A DNA stretch of 64,000 nt from Embiotoca jacksoni. Its lineage: Eukaryota; Chordata; Actinopteri; Embiotocidae. Within the stretch, counting starts at the first letter, position 1. Each line of letters opens with the position of its first letter. The stretch lies in the NCBI GenBank assembly GCA_022577435.1, contig JAKOON010000006.1, positions 19,685,501 to 19,749,500 of the forward strand, written 5' to 3'. Shown one piece after another: positions 50,088 to 63,528 of the stretch. Below the pieces are notes generated by a model that worked only from the letters and a program-made list of their open reading frames with translations, did not search any database and was not told where the DNA came from. The position numbers and the translations under genes are program-made.

Positions 50088-50640
50088 TTTTCAAGACGGG
50101 ATGAAAACACCAATTCTCTCCCGCCTTCCCGTCCTCATCAAGCATGCTGACTGATCCTCAAACTAAAAAAAGCTCAGCCAGTTATACGTCTGTAACCTAT
50201 GGGGAAAACCGCCCTCCACTACGACGGCATCAAAGTCCACCTTTCCAATCTCCTGCAGTTCCCCGCGCCGTCGTACATCCGTGGGCAGCTCGGCTTAACG
50301 AACGCCGCTCTCTTCGACTCTATTAGAAGCTAAAAGGCCGCAGAGGCTGCGGTTAGCTCGTCACCGCGCCGCATTGATGACTGTCCGGTGGACCGTACGC
50401 TGATTTCAAGCTACTGTTTTTGTATACCATCCGCGGTAATGACGGGGCTCAAGCAAATCATCTTGACGGTGCACACGGATGCTTCGCTCGTAGCGGCGCT
50501 TCACCCGGGAGCGTCATTATTTTCAAGACGGACGCCTTCCCGTCCTCCGTCTCTTCCTCTCAGATGCCCGCCGAACTGAGAATCGCTCACTGCGACGAGT
50601 TTGTGCCCGAAATGCTGAAGTCATTCGTTTGGTTTGTGTG
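50088..50640. other. CpG-rich block of unknown role
   Basis: This segment is much richer in CpG than its flanks (for example CGCGCCGTCGTACATCCG, CACCGCGCCGCATTG, CTCGTAGCGGCGCTTCACCC). It carries a split direct repeat, TTTTCAAGACGG at 50088 and 50520 and CGCCTTCCCGTCCTC at 50122 and 50533. Short open frames exist on both strands, but none matches a protein I know. It could be a CpG-island promoter (20 kb upstream of the mgat3 start on the coding side) or a GC-rich mobile fragment. Confidence 0.4.
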
Positions 50641-50734
50641 CGTGTTTGTGAGAGCGAGTCGGAGGGGTTGGCCAGTGGTGTCTGCAGTGGATCTGTGTGG
50701 GGATGAGCTGAACATACGGTCCTCATTGTGTCTG

Positions 50735-50737
<3 letters not shown>

Positions 50738-50770
<33 letters not shown>

Positions 50771-50796
50771 GGGGTGGGGGGGGTGGGGGGGGGGGT
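50738..50796. repeat. (GT)n followed by a G-rich tract
   Basis: A GT run to about 50768, then G-runs of seven, eight and twelve separated by single T bases. The G-runs meet the simple G-quadruplex pattern. Confidence 0.95.
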
Positions 50797-51650
50797 GAAA
50801 CGGTAGCAGACACGAGTGTCTTTTCCTCTGATTCTCCGAGTCGGCTTGTTTACCCGTGTGAATAAACATTCCACCGTGAGACAGCCTTTGTGAAAGGCGC
50901 ACCTGTTGGCGCTCGCCACATCTTTTCATCTGTTTTTGTTTTTGGTGCCACCTTCAAGCTGCAGCTCCTCTCCAGTTAAAAGCATATTACCAAGTCTGAC
51001 AGCTGCGTAATAATCCAGTCAATCTGCAAGGTCAAGATACGACTCATCTCCACGCTATCTGCGCTCCCATCAAAATTGCTTACTTGTAAACTGAGCCACA
51101 CATAGCATGCAGGCGTACACACAAGCATGGGATTAACTAAAGTAGGTCAACACCCAAAAAACATTGGGCTGGAGGATTCACTGACACACTCCTATTGTCT
51201 GTGCGGCTGCCATTGTTATTACGGAAACAGGAAGATGGAAGCCATTAGAAAGGTTCCACTTTGGCTCTGGTTAAGCCTTATGGTCTTTGCATTAGTCTAC
51301 GGTCCAGATGGTAATTGCTGAACGCACAAAATCGGGCCTGATGGACCCACAGAATGGCGCCATTGTTTCCTATATTGTGCTGTGTTATGCATAACAGGAT
51401 ACTCAGTGCTGAAAAGTGGCCATGTTGATTTAAAAGGCATCAAGCCACAGTCATGAAATAGTCAACCATACATTTCATTTTTGCAGCAGTTGCTCAATTT
51501 AACTCTTTCCCGTCTCGCAATATGTTCTGCTGCAGCTGCAACTGCAGGACAATTGGTGTCAGGCGCTGCACCTGAACGCAGCTTGGTCAGCCTGGACAAC
51601 TGTTTTTAATTACAGGTCAATTGAGGCACTTGAGGAAGTCGCTTGATCAG
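50797..51650. other. Non-coding DNA
   Basis: Nothing recognised beyond short frames. Confidence 0.5.
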
Positions 51651-51723
51651 AGAGAGAGGGAGGAGAGGGAGGAGAGGGGGAGGAGAGGGAGGAGAGGGAG
51701 GAGAGGGAGGAGAGGGAGGAGGC
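51651..51723. repeat. GA-rich 9-bp tandem repeat (AGGAGAGGG)
   Basis: About eight copies, purine-only on the plus strand. A more irregular GGAAGAGG/GGAGG tract continues to about 51960. Confidence 0.9.
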
Positions 51724-52119
51724 AGTGATCAGAGCAGCGAAAATGAAAAAAAAAAAATAGCTCCAGGGAGAAAGAGGGGCGGGTTCAAACGAGAGTGAGT
51801 GAGAGGAAATAAGAGGAAGGTTAGTGTGAAGGGGGTTGCAGCAGGTGAAGGGGGGTGCAGCAGGAAGCTGTGTGGCTTCAGACTTGTGAGAGAAGGAAGG
51901 AGGGAGGAAGAGACGGAAATAGAAGGAAGGAGGGAGGGAGGGAGGGAGCGAGATGTGGGGGAGGAATGCAATGTTAGAGCTGAATAAATAAAGAGCCAGA
52001 AGCTGAGTGTGATCGAGATCACAGGGAGACGGAGAGCGATGTACAACAGCAGATTCAACAGAAAGACACCAAACAGTCGGTGCACTGACATGCACACAAA
52101 CACATTCACTGCTGTGGAG

Positions 52120-52265
52120 ACACAGATTGAGGTTAATAGTTTGATTAAAGGCACAGGTAGATTTTCAGTCACCTTTCATAACAAAAATAAGGCCGACTAT
52201 GTGAGGGAAGGTTTATTTGTGCTGCTGGTTAGTTGTTTGGTAACTAGTACATTTAGAAACTGGTC
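52120..52265 (+). repeat. Duplicated module, copy 2 (proximal part)
   Basis: TTAATAGTTTGATTAAAGGCACAG...GATTTTCAGTCACCT recurs at about 52785-52822 as ATAATAGTTTGATTAAGGAC... followed by the same GATTTTCAGTCACCT. The GATA tract follows directly. Confidence 0.7.
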
Positions 52266-52286
52266 AACCAACCTCACCTATATATC

Positions 52287-52537
<251 letters not shown>

Positions 52538-52559
52538 TATATTGTATTGGAAAAACAGT

Positions 52560-52703
52560 GCAACACCAAATAAGACTTCCCATAATTCACTTGTGTAGCC
52601 TTGTCAGCTAGTGTCTGAAGTTTTTTTTTTTTATAAAACATCTTGCATATTTTAAGAAGCTGGTTGTGATTGAAAAGCCAAGAACTGTAAAATATGTTTT
52701 TGT

Positions 52704-52734
<31 letters not shown>

Positions 52735-52830
52735 GTTGGTACATTTACATGACCACGAATAAATTCGCCACAGATTAAAGATAATAGTTTGATTAAGGAC
52801 ACAGCAAGATTTTCAGTCACCTGAAGTTAA
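52560..52830 (+). repeat. Duplicated module, copy 3
   Basis: Combines the AATAAGACTTCCCATAATTC block of copy 1 and the GATTTTCAGTCACCT block of copy 2, interrupted by a T run and the GT run at 52707. Confidence 0.75.
52707..52734. repeat. (GT)n microsatellite
   Basis: Uninterrupted GT run lying inside one of the duplicated modules. Confidence 0.95.
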
Positions 52831-55246
52831 TAGTAATAATATCACGGGTCGGTGATACTGGATTTTCAGGCCAATATGAATAATTCTATTTTAGAGTTTA
52901 ACATTAAATAATTGGATAGCAACCAATTTCTCCATTAAAAACATTTTAAATATCCCTCAAAAATAATAATTGTGACTGATATATTGTAGCTGAATGGGGA
53001 CATTTTGTATAACGACCAATTTAATGAGAAATTGCAATTAAACAACAATATGGAGCAATACGGAGTACTTATGAACATTAACACAAGCTCAGTTCATTAC
53101 AGTGTTAAAAACAGGGCTGGTTTGCTGTTACCCCACAAAAAGCGCAGCATCTTTTCCATGGCTGCAAGCAATGATATATTTTTTTTTATTACACAGAAGA
53201 AAATCACTAAGCTGTATATGTGCCAAGAGGAATTTGAGTAATCCAGCTGGGTTAATCGAGTTCTGCTTCTGCGATTACAACCTTAATGTGAGCAAGATAA
53301 CTCTGAAGGGGTTTATCTGACAGTTGCAATATTACCCAACTGGCTCTAATCAAATTATTATAATGCATGTAAACACAGAGGAGAAGAGGGTGAGGGAAGG
53401 ATGGAGGCAGAGTGGTGCATCATGAAAGTGAAGTTCAAAAAGTGATGCCGGCAAAAGAGAGATGAAAGAGAATCAGGTGATTCCTGTCAGCTGTGTGAGC
53501 ATTAAAATACAGACAGTTGGAGTGAATCGGCTATCAGGCCTGTACTCTGATGTCATCTGCTGTTCACTTACCGAGAGGACGACCAGTGAGAAGCCTGAAA
53601 GCACTCAGCGCACACTCGCTGTCCTTTCAGATGTGCTCTCAGACAAAACACTCACGAGACGTGAATGTTTCATATAAAAGGGGGACGCAGGGAGGAGGAA
53701 AATGGGGAGATACATAATGTGACGTGGAAAGCAGGTAACAATAGACAACACGGTCCACAAAAAAAACGTCTCTTTTTCTATCCACTAACTCTTCATGAAA
53801 GTCTAGCAATTCACACTTCCTTCCTTTTAGGGATTTGTGAGGTTTCCATCTTGTGTTTTTGGACAAACAAAAGAGGTTTAGTTCGTTTGGAATCGACAGA
53901 AGCAGCATGAGCACCGAAAGCTCAGCGCCATCATGGGATGAACCCCCCCGACCTCCATCAACCAAGAGCCAAACATACGTAGCGCTGAGCACACAAGGAC
54001 ATACAGTAAACGATGATGAAAATGTAACAGATTCTCAGAATTAGCTGAAAGCTTGAAGCTCCATTTGGGAAATGATGTCACAATACGTCAACGCTTGATG
54101 TAAAAATAAAGCCAGAATTAACCAGCAAGATACTGCAGCAGGATCTCAAATACCCTCCGAAAAAAACAACACACGAAGCTCACATGTAAAAACTTTTGAA
54201 ACATGTTTATGGTGTAACGTGTGATGACCGTGTAGATTCCCATGTGAAAACCTCTCCACATATTTTCCCCATGTTATCAGATGTTGCAACATGTGCTAAA
54301 CAAGTGTGGTACACGTGATCGCATATGTTCCATGTGGAAAAATGTTGTTAATTATGCACGTATAAATATATCTTACTTTACCCGGATATTTCTGCTGTCT
54401 TGTCTTCTTTATGGCCAGTTTCAAAATAGTTACAAAGTTCGTCCTGTGAGACAACTTATTTTAATGATCAACTAATGTTCCCTATCTGGTTCCTGTGTGC
54501 ACCTGTTATAAAAACACTGATTGCTTTGAAAGCTTTTCATTTGGAGTATGAAGCTTTGAGAACTCTCTTGAAAACTCACCAGGAGGCACTTCTAAAAGCC
54601 GTTGATCTACACGTTCCTGCGTCTCCCTGCAAATTTTTCCTTTGAAATTAAGATTTCACCACTTTAAAGTGCAGTCCTTTTTTGTTGTTGTTGTTTGTAT
54701 GATGTTTCTATTAAGTTGTCGTCTGACGTATGAGCAGCATGTTACTTCAAACTGAGCTACAAGTTCTGCTGCTAATCTGCAGTCGCACAGGTACAGGCTA
54801 AAATTGGCCAGCTGACTCCAAGAACCATTTGTTGACTCATACCACAACCACATACCTCACCTCACACAACCCCGACAAACACATTCAGACGTGCATTGGT
54901 GACACGCACCGACACGCACTGACACACACACAAACACTCCCACCATCCCTTCCTGTGTTTCCTGGCCCTATCGCTGCCCACAGCTCTTTTCCCCGTCAGA
55001 GAGGAGACTTTTCAAGCAGTGTGACAGATTGATAAGCAGTTGCTGTTGCACGTGTGATAGCGTTAGTGTCCGATCAAGTTTGGCACATTTCTGCGTCACA
55101 CAGACGCGTCTAGGAGTCCCGCGCCAACTGCGATCACAAGGCCTGTCTCTGCCCTCCACGGCTCACTTAACTGTTACAGGCACAGTTCAGGAAGCGCCGG
55201 GCATCCTGGGAATTCAGTCTTGGTTCTGGCTGTGTGTGTGTGTGTG

Positions 55247-55295
<49 letters not shown>

Positions 55296-56099
55296 AAGAG
55301 GGGGGTAAAAAAAAAAAAAGAATGGGCCTTTTTGCTGCGCGAGTGAATACATGTCTGTTAAACAGGACTATTGCTCTTTGTGTGTTATGGTTGTCTCAGT
55401 GGCACTTTAAGCTTTCACACCACGCCCTCTCTCACGTTCAGACTTGACATTTAGGAAGTGAATTTTAGAAACATTAAAGGGAAGCAGAGCACATGGAAAG
55501 CAGCCCTGCGGATAAAGTTATACAGCCACCACAATAAAAATGGCAGGGAATATAACTTCTTAGTGAGTTTCACTCCCTTTTCATGGTGCCTGACTGCCCT
55601 GTGGATTGAAATCCTCCTTTAACCTCTCTGCAACACATCTGACAATGACAAAATAAATCATTTTGAAGAAAACCGCCTGGGAACGAGCTCGGCACCACTT
55701 AATTTGGTGTGACTTCCAATAGCACAATGAGCCGTCTGCTCTGGTCCCTAATTGTGAAGAATCAACAGTGGATATAAAAAGATTTGGCAAGTATCAAGAA
55801 ATGCCCTGACCGCTGACCTATTTAGAGTCAAATAAACTTCCTGAATAATTTGAATCAGGCCTCGCTCTGTGCAGGGAACTGTGCGGGAACTACAGCATAT
55901 AAAGGTGGAGGAAGTGCTAACAAGGCATATCCCACCCCGTAATGCTGCATTTGACAACACACTGCTGAGATACATTGAGCCCTTTTGTGAGCTGGTTCCA
56001 GAAGAAGAAAAAGAATTTGTGAAACAAAGAAAAAGATCTTGCAGCGCTTGTGCAATTCAAGTGCCACTTATAAGGACCCCTCAGAGTTGCTTCCTACAG
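52831..56099. other. Non-coding DNA
   Basis: Contains the GT repeat at 55231. The segment 54180-54340 repeats loose ACATGT/CATGTG motifs, but no clear unit was defined. Confidence 0.5.
55231..55294. repeat. (GT)n microsatellite
   Basis: GT run with one GC interruption, followed by a G run and A13. Confidence 0.96.
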
Positions 56100-56520
56100 T
56101 GTTGCCACAGAAGCCTCACATTCGAAGCAGCCAATGACGTGCGTTGGTGTTGCTGGAGGTCAGCTCCAAAAATCCTCCGCCTCCATAGACTCCCATTCAA
56201 CTTGTCTCATGAAATTCAAAGTTATTTTGGTGCTGTTAGCTAAAGTCGCTCCTTCTTATTAGTTTTCTGGCCATCCATCTGAAAATAATCCCATCATTAA
56301 TTAAAAAATAAGCCTCAAAAAGCTGTGTTTTTTGGGGGGGCTGTTTGATTGGCAGGCCTGCGGTGCAGTCAGGTTACAGCTTTCTTGGGAGGGATGTAAT
56401 ACTTTCGGGTTTCCTGTATGATGAGTCAGATCTCTCACTCGCTCCCCCCAGCTCATCCAAATATGGTCACTTCTGGCTCCAAATGGTTCCAAACTAGCAA
56501 GATGGAGCAGGTCAAAATCC
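56100..56520 (+). repeat. Dispersed repeat copy
   Basis: Same block order as the copy at 47155: CAGCTCCAAAAATCC, CCATAGACTCCCATTCAA, TTGATTGGCAGGCCTGCGGT, GTGCAGTCAGGTTACA and CTCATCCAAATATGGTCACT. Confidence 0.6.
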
Positions 56521-57349
56521 GTACTCGAAGCCATGGGTGATGCCCACTGTTGTTTTCCACTTGGGTGTGACATGCGGAGGAAGATAATTACTGAAGCTGT
56601 GTGCTATTTCAAACCAAATAATCATCTGAAAATGCATGTAATGCATAATGGGTTGTGCGTGTGTGCATAGTTTTGCTTCTAAAAAAAAAGGAAAAACATA
56701 ATAAGCACAAAAAAAAGAAGACAGAAACACTAAAAGAAGATGATAGAAAAATAGAAAATGTGCTACAGGCAGAACTACACACCTCCAGACCAGAGGAACT
56801 CCATTATTCTCCTGGCTGACAGAGAGGTCACGGTGGCTGCAGTCTGTTGTGTCGACACCAGTCACTGTCAGAATCAGAGCTCCTTCAGAGCTGAGATAGT
56901 GGCATTACAGTGATAAGACCACTGAAGGAGAGTGTAGACGTTTTAAGGTTTTCCAGCTGTCAGGTCAGAGACTGCAGTCTGGAAATACTTCAATTAGAGT
57001 ATCAGGGAGACTTTCTCTACCACTGACCCTCTGGCATCTCTCATGTCAAAGGATTGGCTCCCACATTACAAAAAGGATGTTCTTTTTTGTTTGTGTTTTT
57101 GAGGCATCTGTCTCAGAGAGTTCAGTAAAAAATACATTAAATCTGCATTAATGAATTGTTTTAATTGACTTTGGTCACCCTGGAACAACACACTACATGT
57201 TGAAGCTGTGTTTCTAACCAACATAGAAATGCAAGTCCAATGTTCATTCTCCTTTCACCTCTGTTATAGTCTCCATCAACTCCTGATAGAAATGTATGGT
57301 CCTATATTGTGGTCAACGCATAGACTATATAAACAATGTATATATGTTT

Positions 57350-57830
57350 AATTGCCTGAGCGTGTAAGACCACTGAGGGCAACAAGGGGCTGGCTCCAAA
57401 ATACCCCATGGATCCAATATATTCCCATTTAAAAAGCATGAAATACAAAGTCAATACAGTTTTTTCTACAAATCCTTGGTGTCAATTGCGAAAGCCATTC
57501 CTTCTGATCAGTGTCCAGGTGGTCCTTCCAAAAAAAGAAAAAAAAAAGAAGAGAGGTATGGTTGTGAGTGTGTCTGGTGAGGTGGGTAGGCCTGGAGTGC
57601 AGTCAGGTTTCCAGAATACGTAGGTGTGCATAACATCCTCTTATTCTCAGTCTGATCTCATCGTTACTCCCCAACTCATCCATTTATGGTCACTTCTGGC
57701 ACCTATGTAGACTGGAGGCTTCAAAACAGCCATTCACAAATCAGTTGGTGGGTCAACAGCTGGTTGCTAATGTAGCCTTTTGGTGCTGGGACGTTAACAT
57801 ACAGGGGCTTTATAAAGCTGTGGCTGATAC
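57350..57830 (+). repeat. Dispersed repeat copy
   Basis: Contains GGCTGGCTCCAAAATACCCC, ATTCCCATTTAAAAAGCATG, TACAAAGTCAATACAG, GTGCAGTCAGGTTTCCAG and CTCATCCATTTATGGTCACT, in the same order as the copies at 47.2 and 56.1 kb. Confidence 0.6.
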
Positions 57831-59814
57831 AGAAACATGAGGTGAAGCAATGCTGCGGGCTGGAAGACCAAATCAATGAGCTGAAAGATGCTAACTAGAG
57901 ATGAGCTGACCTGCAGAGCTGGACCCTAATTCTGTATCGGTATGTCACTCCAAGAAAGCTCTTTCATATTACACATAGTCCTTTGGTCCATTGTTAATGT
58001 GAAAATATTTGCTGGTGTAGTTTTAAAAATTAGAAAAGCAGCATGCCCTTCCAGAAACACTTCTGGATAACCCTGCGAACCTGAACCCCTTTTTTTTTTT
58101 TTTGGAACTACTATCTACCAAATAAATAGTTCCTGTGCGAACTATTCAAAGGGTGTAACGGTATTATGTGAGCACCAAAATAAAATGCTTTTCAGCGTTA
58201 TATTATTTGGGTAAAAACTGAAATCTCACAAATAAACACATCAAAACCTGTGCAAGTGCAATCAAAAACAACTGCGTGGACAACACTAAAAGCGCTTAAC
58301 ATATGGAACGGGTGACGAGACTCTTCAGTGGACGAACGTGAATGTTCTAATCAGTCATGTGCTTCGTGTTTGGCCGATTTGCCAGCGGTTGCTGAAGCAC
58401 AACAAACATTCATTCAGCCACTGTAGCTCTACATTCAGCTCATGTTTCCCTGCCAGCAGTGTCCACCTTGACCGTTTGGCAAGCTCAACGAACCGACTCG
58501 CATCTCAAGTGCTCTTATCTCCGCCGACCCTTCTTCCCTTTCGACAGCAAAAGCCCCACCAGCACTTGCAGTGCTAACTGCAAAGGTCAGGAATGTGGAG
58601 GGGAAAAAAGAAAGCCGAGGGAAAAGGGAAAAGGGAAAAGGAAAATGTCAGGCACCCTGAGCTACTTGTCAGTGGGATTTTTGCTCGAAGGAGGAGGTGG
58701 CATGCGAGCATGTCCGATCCCTCTGAGAGCTCGGTAAATAACCCCGGGCCGTCCGCTGTGCTCCCTCTCCTGCTGGCGCTCATGCTAATCTTTACAGGCA
58801 TGCACAAACACAAATAACACCTATTGCCACTGTTTTCAATCTTCCACGAGCTGACACCTCATTGTCATTCTCTTTCTCTCCTCCCGTCTCTCCCGCTGTC
58901 TTTTTCTCTCTGCCTCCATCTTCATCTCTGCTGCGGGCCTTTCAAAAACAGAAAAATAAGGTTCTACCAGTTTCCGCCTTCCTTGTCATCTCGGGCCAAC
59001 GGAGACGGAAAGGCAGAAAGTTTGCAGACATTTTAAAGCTGCCACGGCTTCTCATTGCTTTCTGTACACAGTAGTCACATACTCAGAGCAGCACAGCTGC
59101 ATGACACATATTTCATTATCATTACTGTGACAAATCACCCCACAACATTACAATGAACTCAAATGACTGCTGAAACATTGTTTGTGGTAACAATGACGTA
59201 AAATAATGATCAACTGGAAGGAGAAGATTGGATTCGTAGAGTTCAGTAATGAAGTTGACACCAAGCGCCGGATCATGTTCTATCAAATTATTGCGCAGCT
59301 ACAGAATCATAAATCCGTCCCTTCCATGTTGTTACATTACCACTTTAATTTTACAAGACGCCTAAATACACCAGGGAAGAACTGATGGTTAAAAGGAGAC
59401 AACTAAACAGCGACTACAGGTGATAGTGGTCAGTGGGAGAGAACCTCTGGTCAAGTTACAATTTGGCAGCAGTGTACCGGTAAACCGTGGTATGAAAATC
59501 AACGGTTATCATACCATGTACAAGTGCTTATTACCAGCAGTGGAACAAACAGAGGTTCTCGCTTGGATGTGGCTCATCTCTTATTCTCCTCGCCTGCCCG
59601 CCTCTCAGACTCGGCTGCTAACTTTGAATATCCTAAAAATGAATGTGGGGATGTACTCGAGGATGGATATCAATTTTGCAAAAGAATTCTCTACAAATTG
59701 TCTGCCAAAGCACAAAACACATCAAACGTGTTCAGGAATCCCTCCTCGCAGATCAAAGCACGTGTCCCGTTCATAACTTTATTCCCTGACGAACAAAACA
59801 TGATGTAGCGTGAT
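57831..59814. other. Non-coding DNA
   Basis: Pyrimidine-rich at 58860-58930. The frames at 59420-59808 show no known domain. Confidence 0.5.
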
Positions 59815-60600
59815 TTTGTCCATGGGGCTATTCAGCTTCCTGATAATTTGTAGTTCCGCAGGTGTTACTCCTGTTGTCTCTTGAACAGCAGTTTATGGCA
59901 AACCTGAACCTTGAAAGGTATTGATCCCATTTACCATGATTATCATCCACATACGAGGCTATCGTGCATTTTAAAGTACGATTAACTCTCTGTCATATTA
60001 GTTTGTGGATGATAGGCAGTGGTGCGTTTGGGAGTCACCGTCCATTTTTCACAGAGTTCACGAAATACAGAAGACACAAACTGGGGTCCTCTATCAGACA
60101 AGATGTAATCAGGTATACCCCATCTTGTGAAGATTTCCTTCTTCAGGAATCGAGCCACGGTTTGTGCTGTAGCAGATCGCAGGGGGGAAAAGTCAACCCA
60201 GCGGGTAAAGTAATCCACCACAACTAACAGATATTCATGCCTTTCTGGACTTCTTGGTAGGGGACACATGATGTCAATACCTAACATCTCATTTGGAGCT
60301 TTGACAGTGGGTTGCTGCATCTTTCCAGCAGGTTTTGGATTATCGGCTTTCAGACTTTGACAAACACCACAGTGCTTGATGACGTTTTTTTTTACATCTG
60401 TCCACATTCCTGGCCAATAGGCTACTTCATAAAGTCTTTTATAAGTTGTGAAGATACGTGCGTGTCCACTGAGGGGGTTTTCATGATATTCCTGGACTAT
60501 CTCTTGAACCAGACTTTGGCCTATAGTGAAACTGGTTTTCTGAAATCTGCTTCTTGTGAAATACTTTATCTTCCAAGATAACAAAATCCTATTCCACTTT
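59815..60600 (-). pseudogene. Ty3/Gypsy-type retrotransposon integrase fragment
   Basis: A minus-strand frame (60584-59982) shows an integrase zinc-binding region (HENPLSGH ... CGVCQSL), then the catalytic core with the two Asp motifs GIDIMCP and SDRGPQF, and the AYHPQTN motif with the expected Glu just before the frame stops. Similarity continues in other frames to about 59825, so at least two frame breaks follow. No protease, reverse transcriptase or capsid region was recognised. The piece is an inactive fragment. By its integrase it is Ty3/Gypsy-like rather than a vertebrate retrovirus. Confidence 0.85.
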
Positions 60601-61640
60601 TTTTGTCTCGAAGAGTCATGATTTTCTCCACATAATGATCTTTATGTTGTTCTTCCCAAATTCTTTCAAAGTATATAGGGATATTCTCATCTCATCCACA
60701 AAGTGAGTGATGCACATCCTCAGTCTCCCAGGCAAGCGATTGATTAACAGGGGGTACATCATTCATGTGAGGAAAAGATAGGGGCCCCGAACGACCATTT
60801 GAGTCAAGGGTTTCCACATGAGGGTGTCTTGGAGTTGGGAAGTAAGTCTGTAAGTGTGCACTAAATTGACCACTTGCATCATAAGTTTTTATCGGAGTTT
60901 GGACCTCAGGAGCTTCTATGTCCAGAGAAACTGATGGGGACACTGAAACAGGTCATCATTTCTAAATAAGCACAAACATCACAATAAAAATATCCCTTAA
61001 ATGTCCGTGAAGGCATAACAATCAAAAATCTAAATCAGAGTCCAGATCAGACAACATCAAATGTCTCTTAAAAGAAAGGACTCCAGTCTCTGTTGAAAAT
61101 CAGTTCGGTTCAGAGTGTTTGTGTCTGGTATAGGTGGGTATATGTACGTGTGAAGGGGGGGTCTAGTGTCCAGGAAGATGAAGGGGTGAGGCGAGGAAGG
61201 ACAGGGAGAAGCCTGGAGAGTTTCCTTAAAGGAGCGTTGTCTTACACCCAACCGAAGCCAGGGAGGTCCTCAGCAGCAGCCACACTGGTCCAAGAAGGAG
61301 TTGAACAATTTCAGCTCGGTCCACCCGCCGCAGGGATCCACTCAGCTCCACTAGGCCTCGGTCTCCAAAAAAGTCAAAGCAGTCTAGCCGGTTCTGGGAT
61401 AATCCAGTGCTCTGTTATTTGAACAAATCCATAAAACGTTCTTTTCTAGAGCAACTAACTCCAGAAACTGAATTCTGTCTTTGCCTATAGCTCCTCTTTC
61501 AGTCACTCCCACTCCTCCTCAGTTCTCCTCCATGCTTCCTTGGTCTGTTGATTCTCCTTTCTCTCTACTCACAGGTGTGTTTGATTGATCATTTCCTTGT
61601 CTGTTGATTGAGGGCTCTTCCCTACTTTTTTGTTTCTTAG
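60601..61640 (-). other. Flank of the Gypsy fragment, possible further element sequence
   Basis: A minus-strand open frame at 60692-60943 lies just upstream of the integrase but matches no domain I recognise. The segment 61060-61640 has the mixed promoter-like, A/G-rich look of an LTR or leader. I could not find paired LTRs in the window, so the assignment is tentative. Confidence 0.3.
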
Positions 61641-63528
61641 CTCCTTTTCCCCCACTCTGCTACAGTGAATGTTTAAACATCGACCACAAAATGCTGCAAA
61701 ACTATCAACATTGTCTGTCCGTTCGCTACCTCCGATTTACAAACAGACACACACACTGTGGCTCTGTATCTGACATAAGGGTGTGTGAGTGTTTTTAAGG
61801 TTCAGACTGGATCAGTCGGGCTGCACTGTCGCGCATCTAATCTAATGATAATCTGTTAGAGCACGTGTGACATCATTTCTCACTATTTTCTGAATTTTTA
61901 CAAACCAAGCAATCAATTGATTGAGAAAACAATCAACAGATTAATCCATATTGAAAATAGCTCATCATCAGTTGCAGCTGGATTCAAAACAGTTTAAAAG
62001 AGCTCCATCTCAAAAAAACTGCGGCAGTAAAATCCTGCTTTGACATTAAGGCATTTTATTAATTTTCAAAAGAGCAACATACTTCAATTCGACTTAAATT
62101 TGTTCATTTTAACTGACACTAGTAATAATTGTGAAATACTGTTTACGCGGTAGCTTGAGGTTTTCTGCGATGGTTATCATACAGCAAAAAAACTGTAGTA
62201 ACAATGGTGAAGTCCAAATGCAGCCGTGTATAAAATATTTCTGTCAAATATCAATAAAATGTGTTGAGGTGAGAGGAAACAGACAGCCATGTAGCCTCAG
62301 GGCGCTTTGTATGAGTTCACACTCCCGGCTATAACAAGAACAAGTGCCTCGAAAAACTGAAAGAACTTGGATGTTGCCTCGACTTACTTGACTTGGTGTG
62401 TAGAAATCCTCATACCTACACAACAAGTCTAATTAGGAGCTTTTTATCACAATATAACGAGCTCCTCACCAGCAGATGAATACTACTCAGCTGTATGTAT
62501 GTAGCTTCAAAGACCGCCATTGATATGAACACGAGATCACTAGTCAGGAAAACTCAACAGAATCACAGGTCATTTAAAGGATGAGATTCAAAGCCGACAG
62601 GGATGGACAGAAAAATGAAAGTTAGCTTTGACATTACATTTTGAAACCACCATAGACAGCTGGCCATGACAACTAGGGCAACTTCATTTGCTGATGAATA
62701 TCACACAAATTGTACTAAAAACAACAATTATATTCTATTAAAGTGTTATAAGGTGGTCTACTCTGCTTTGATGACTCTCCAAAATCCATTTGGAGCAGAT
62801 GGATCAAGGTGATTTGATTAAACACTTGAGGCTTCTCCAGTACTTCCGTTGATTGAAGCCAAATAGAACATTTAAAATATAAATAATCTGACTTCCTTTC
62901 CAGTGTTTTTTTTTTTCTCTCTCTGCTTTAATGGAGTGATTGCAAGAGCACGGGGGGGATACATCAAACAAACAGGATAATTTTTTTAATAAAACATCGT
63001 ATTCTTAATCTCCTCTGTAAAGCTTTCCCTATTCTACATCACTGAAGTAGTTGCACGACATCGCATATTAATCTCCACTCAGGGGAACTGAAATGTTCGT
63101 GCCCAGGAATGACAAATTAATATCCCCAAATTGGATCCGACTAGTAATGACTATTTGGCTGTTTACTGGCAATGGTTTTAATCTTGAGTGACATGTACAG
63201 TAGTATGCAGGTTTTAATCAGAGCCACATCGCACAGCAGCTAAACTCACACTTCACTCCGACACACCGAACCGCTCAGTGAAAGCAGCTCCTTTAATAAA
63301 AACGCCGAGGTCAGCACATACTTGAAAAATATGAAAAACAAGTCTATCTTCAGCTGCACCACACATCTTCAGCTTTGCATAAACCACGTGGAAAGGCAAT
63401 GCCACAGGCAAATGCTGCTGATACGGCTCCTGCGCGTGATGGAAATGCACCATTGTCAGTTGGTCTTACTTTCCCTAATGACGTACAGCCGCAGTGAGCA
63501 TACTGTACAGTAGATACTGTCCTCGGTT
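61641..63528. other. Non-coding DNA
   Basis: AT-rich, no recognised feature. Confidence 0.55.

Noticed and set aside
55869..56243. 124-codon plus-strand frame with an acidic start
   Set aside because: It runs into the dispersed repeat at 56.1 kb and has no recognised domain.
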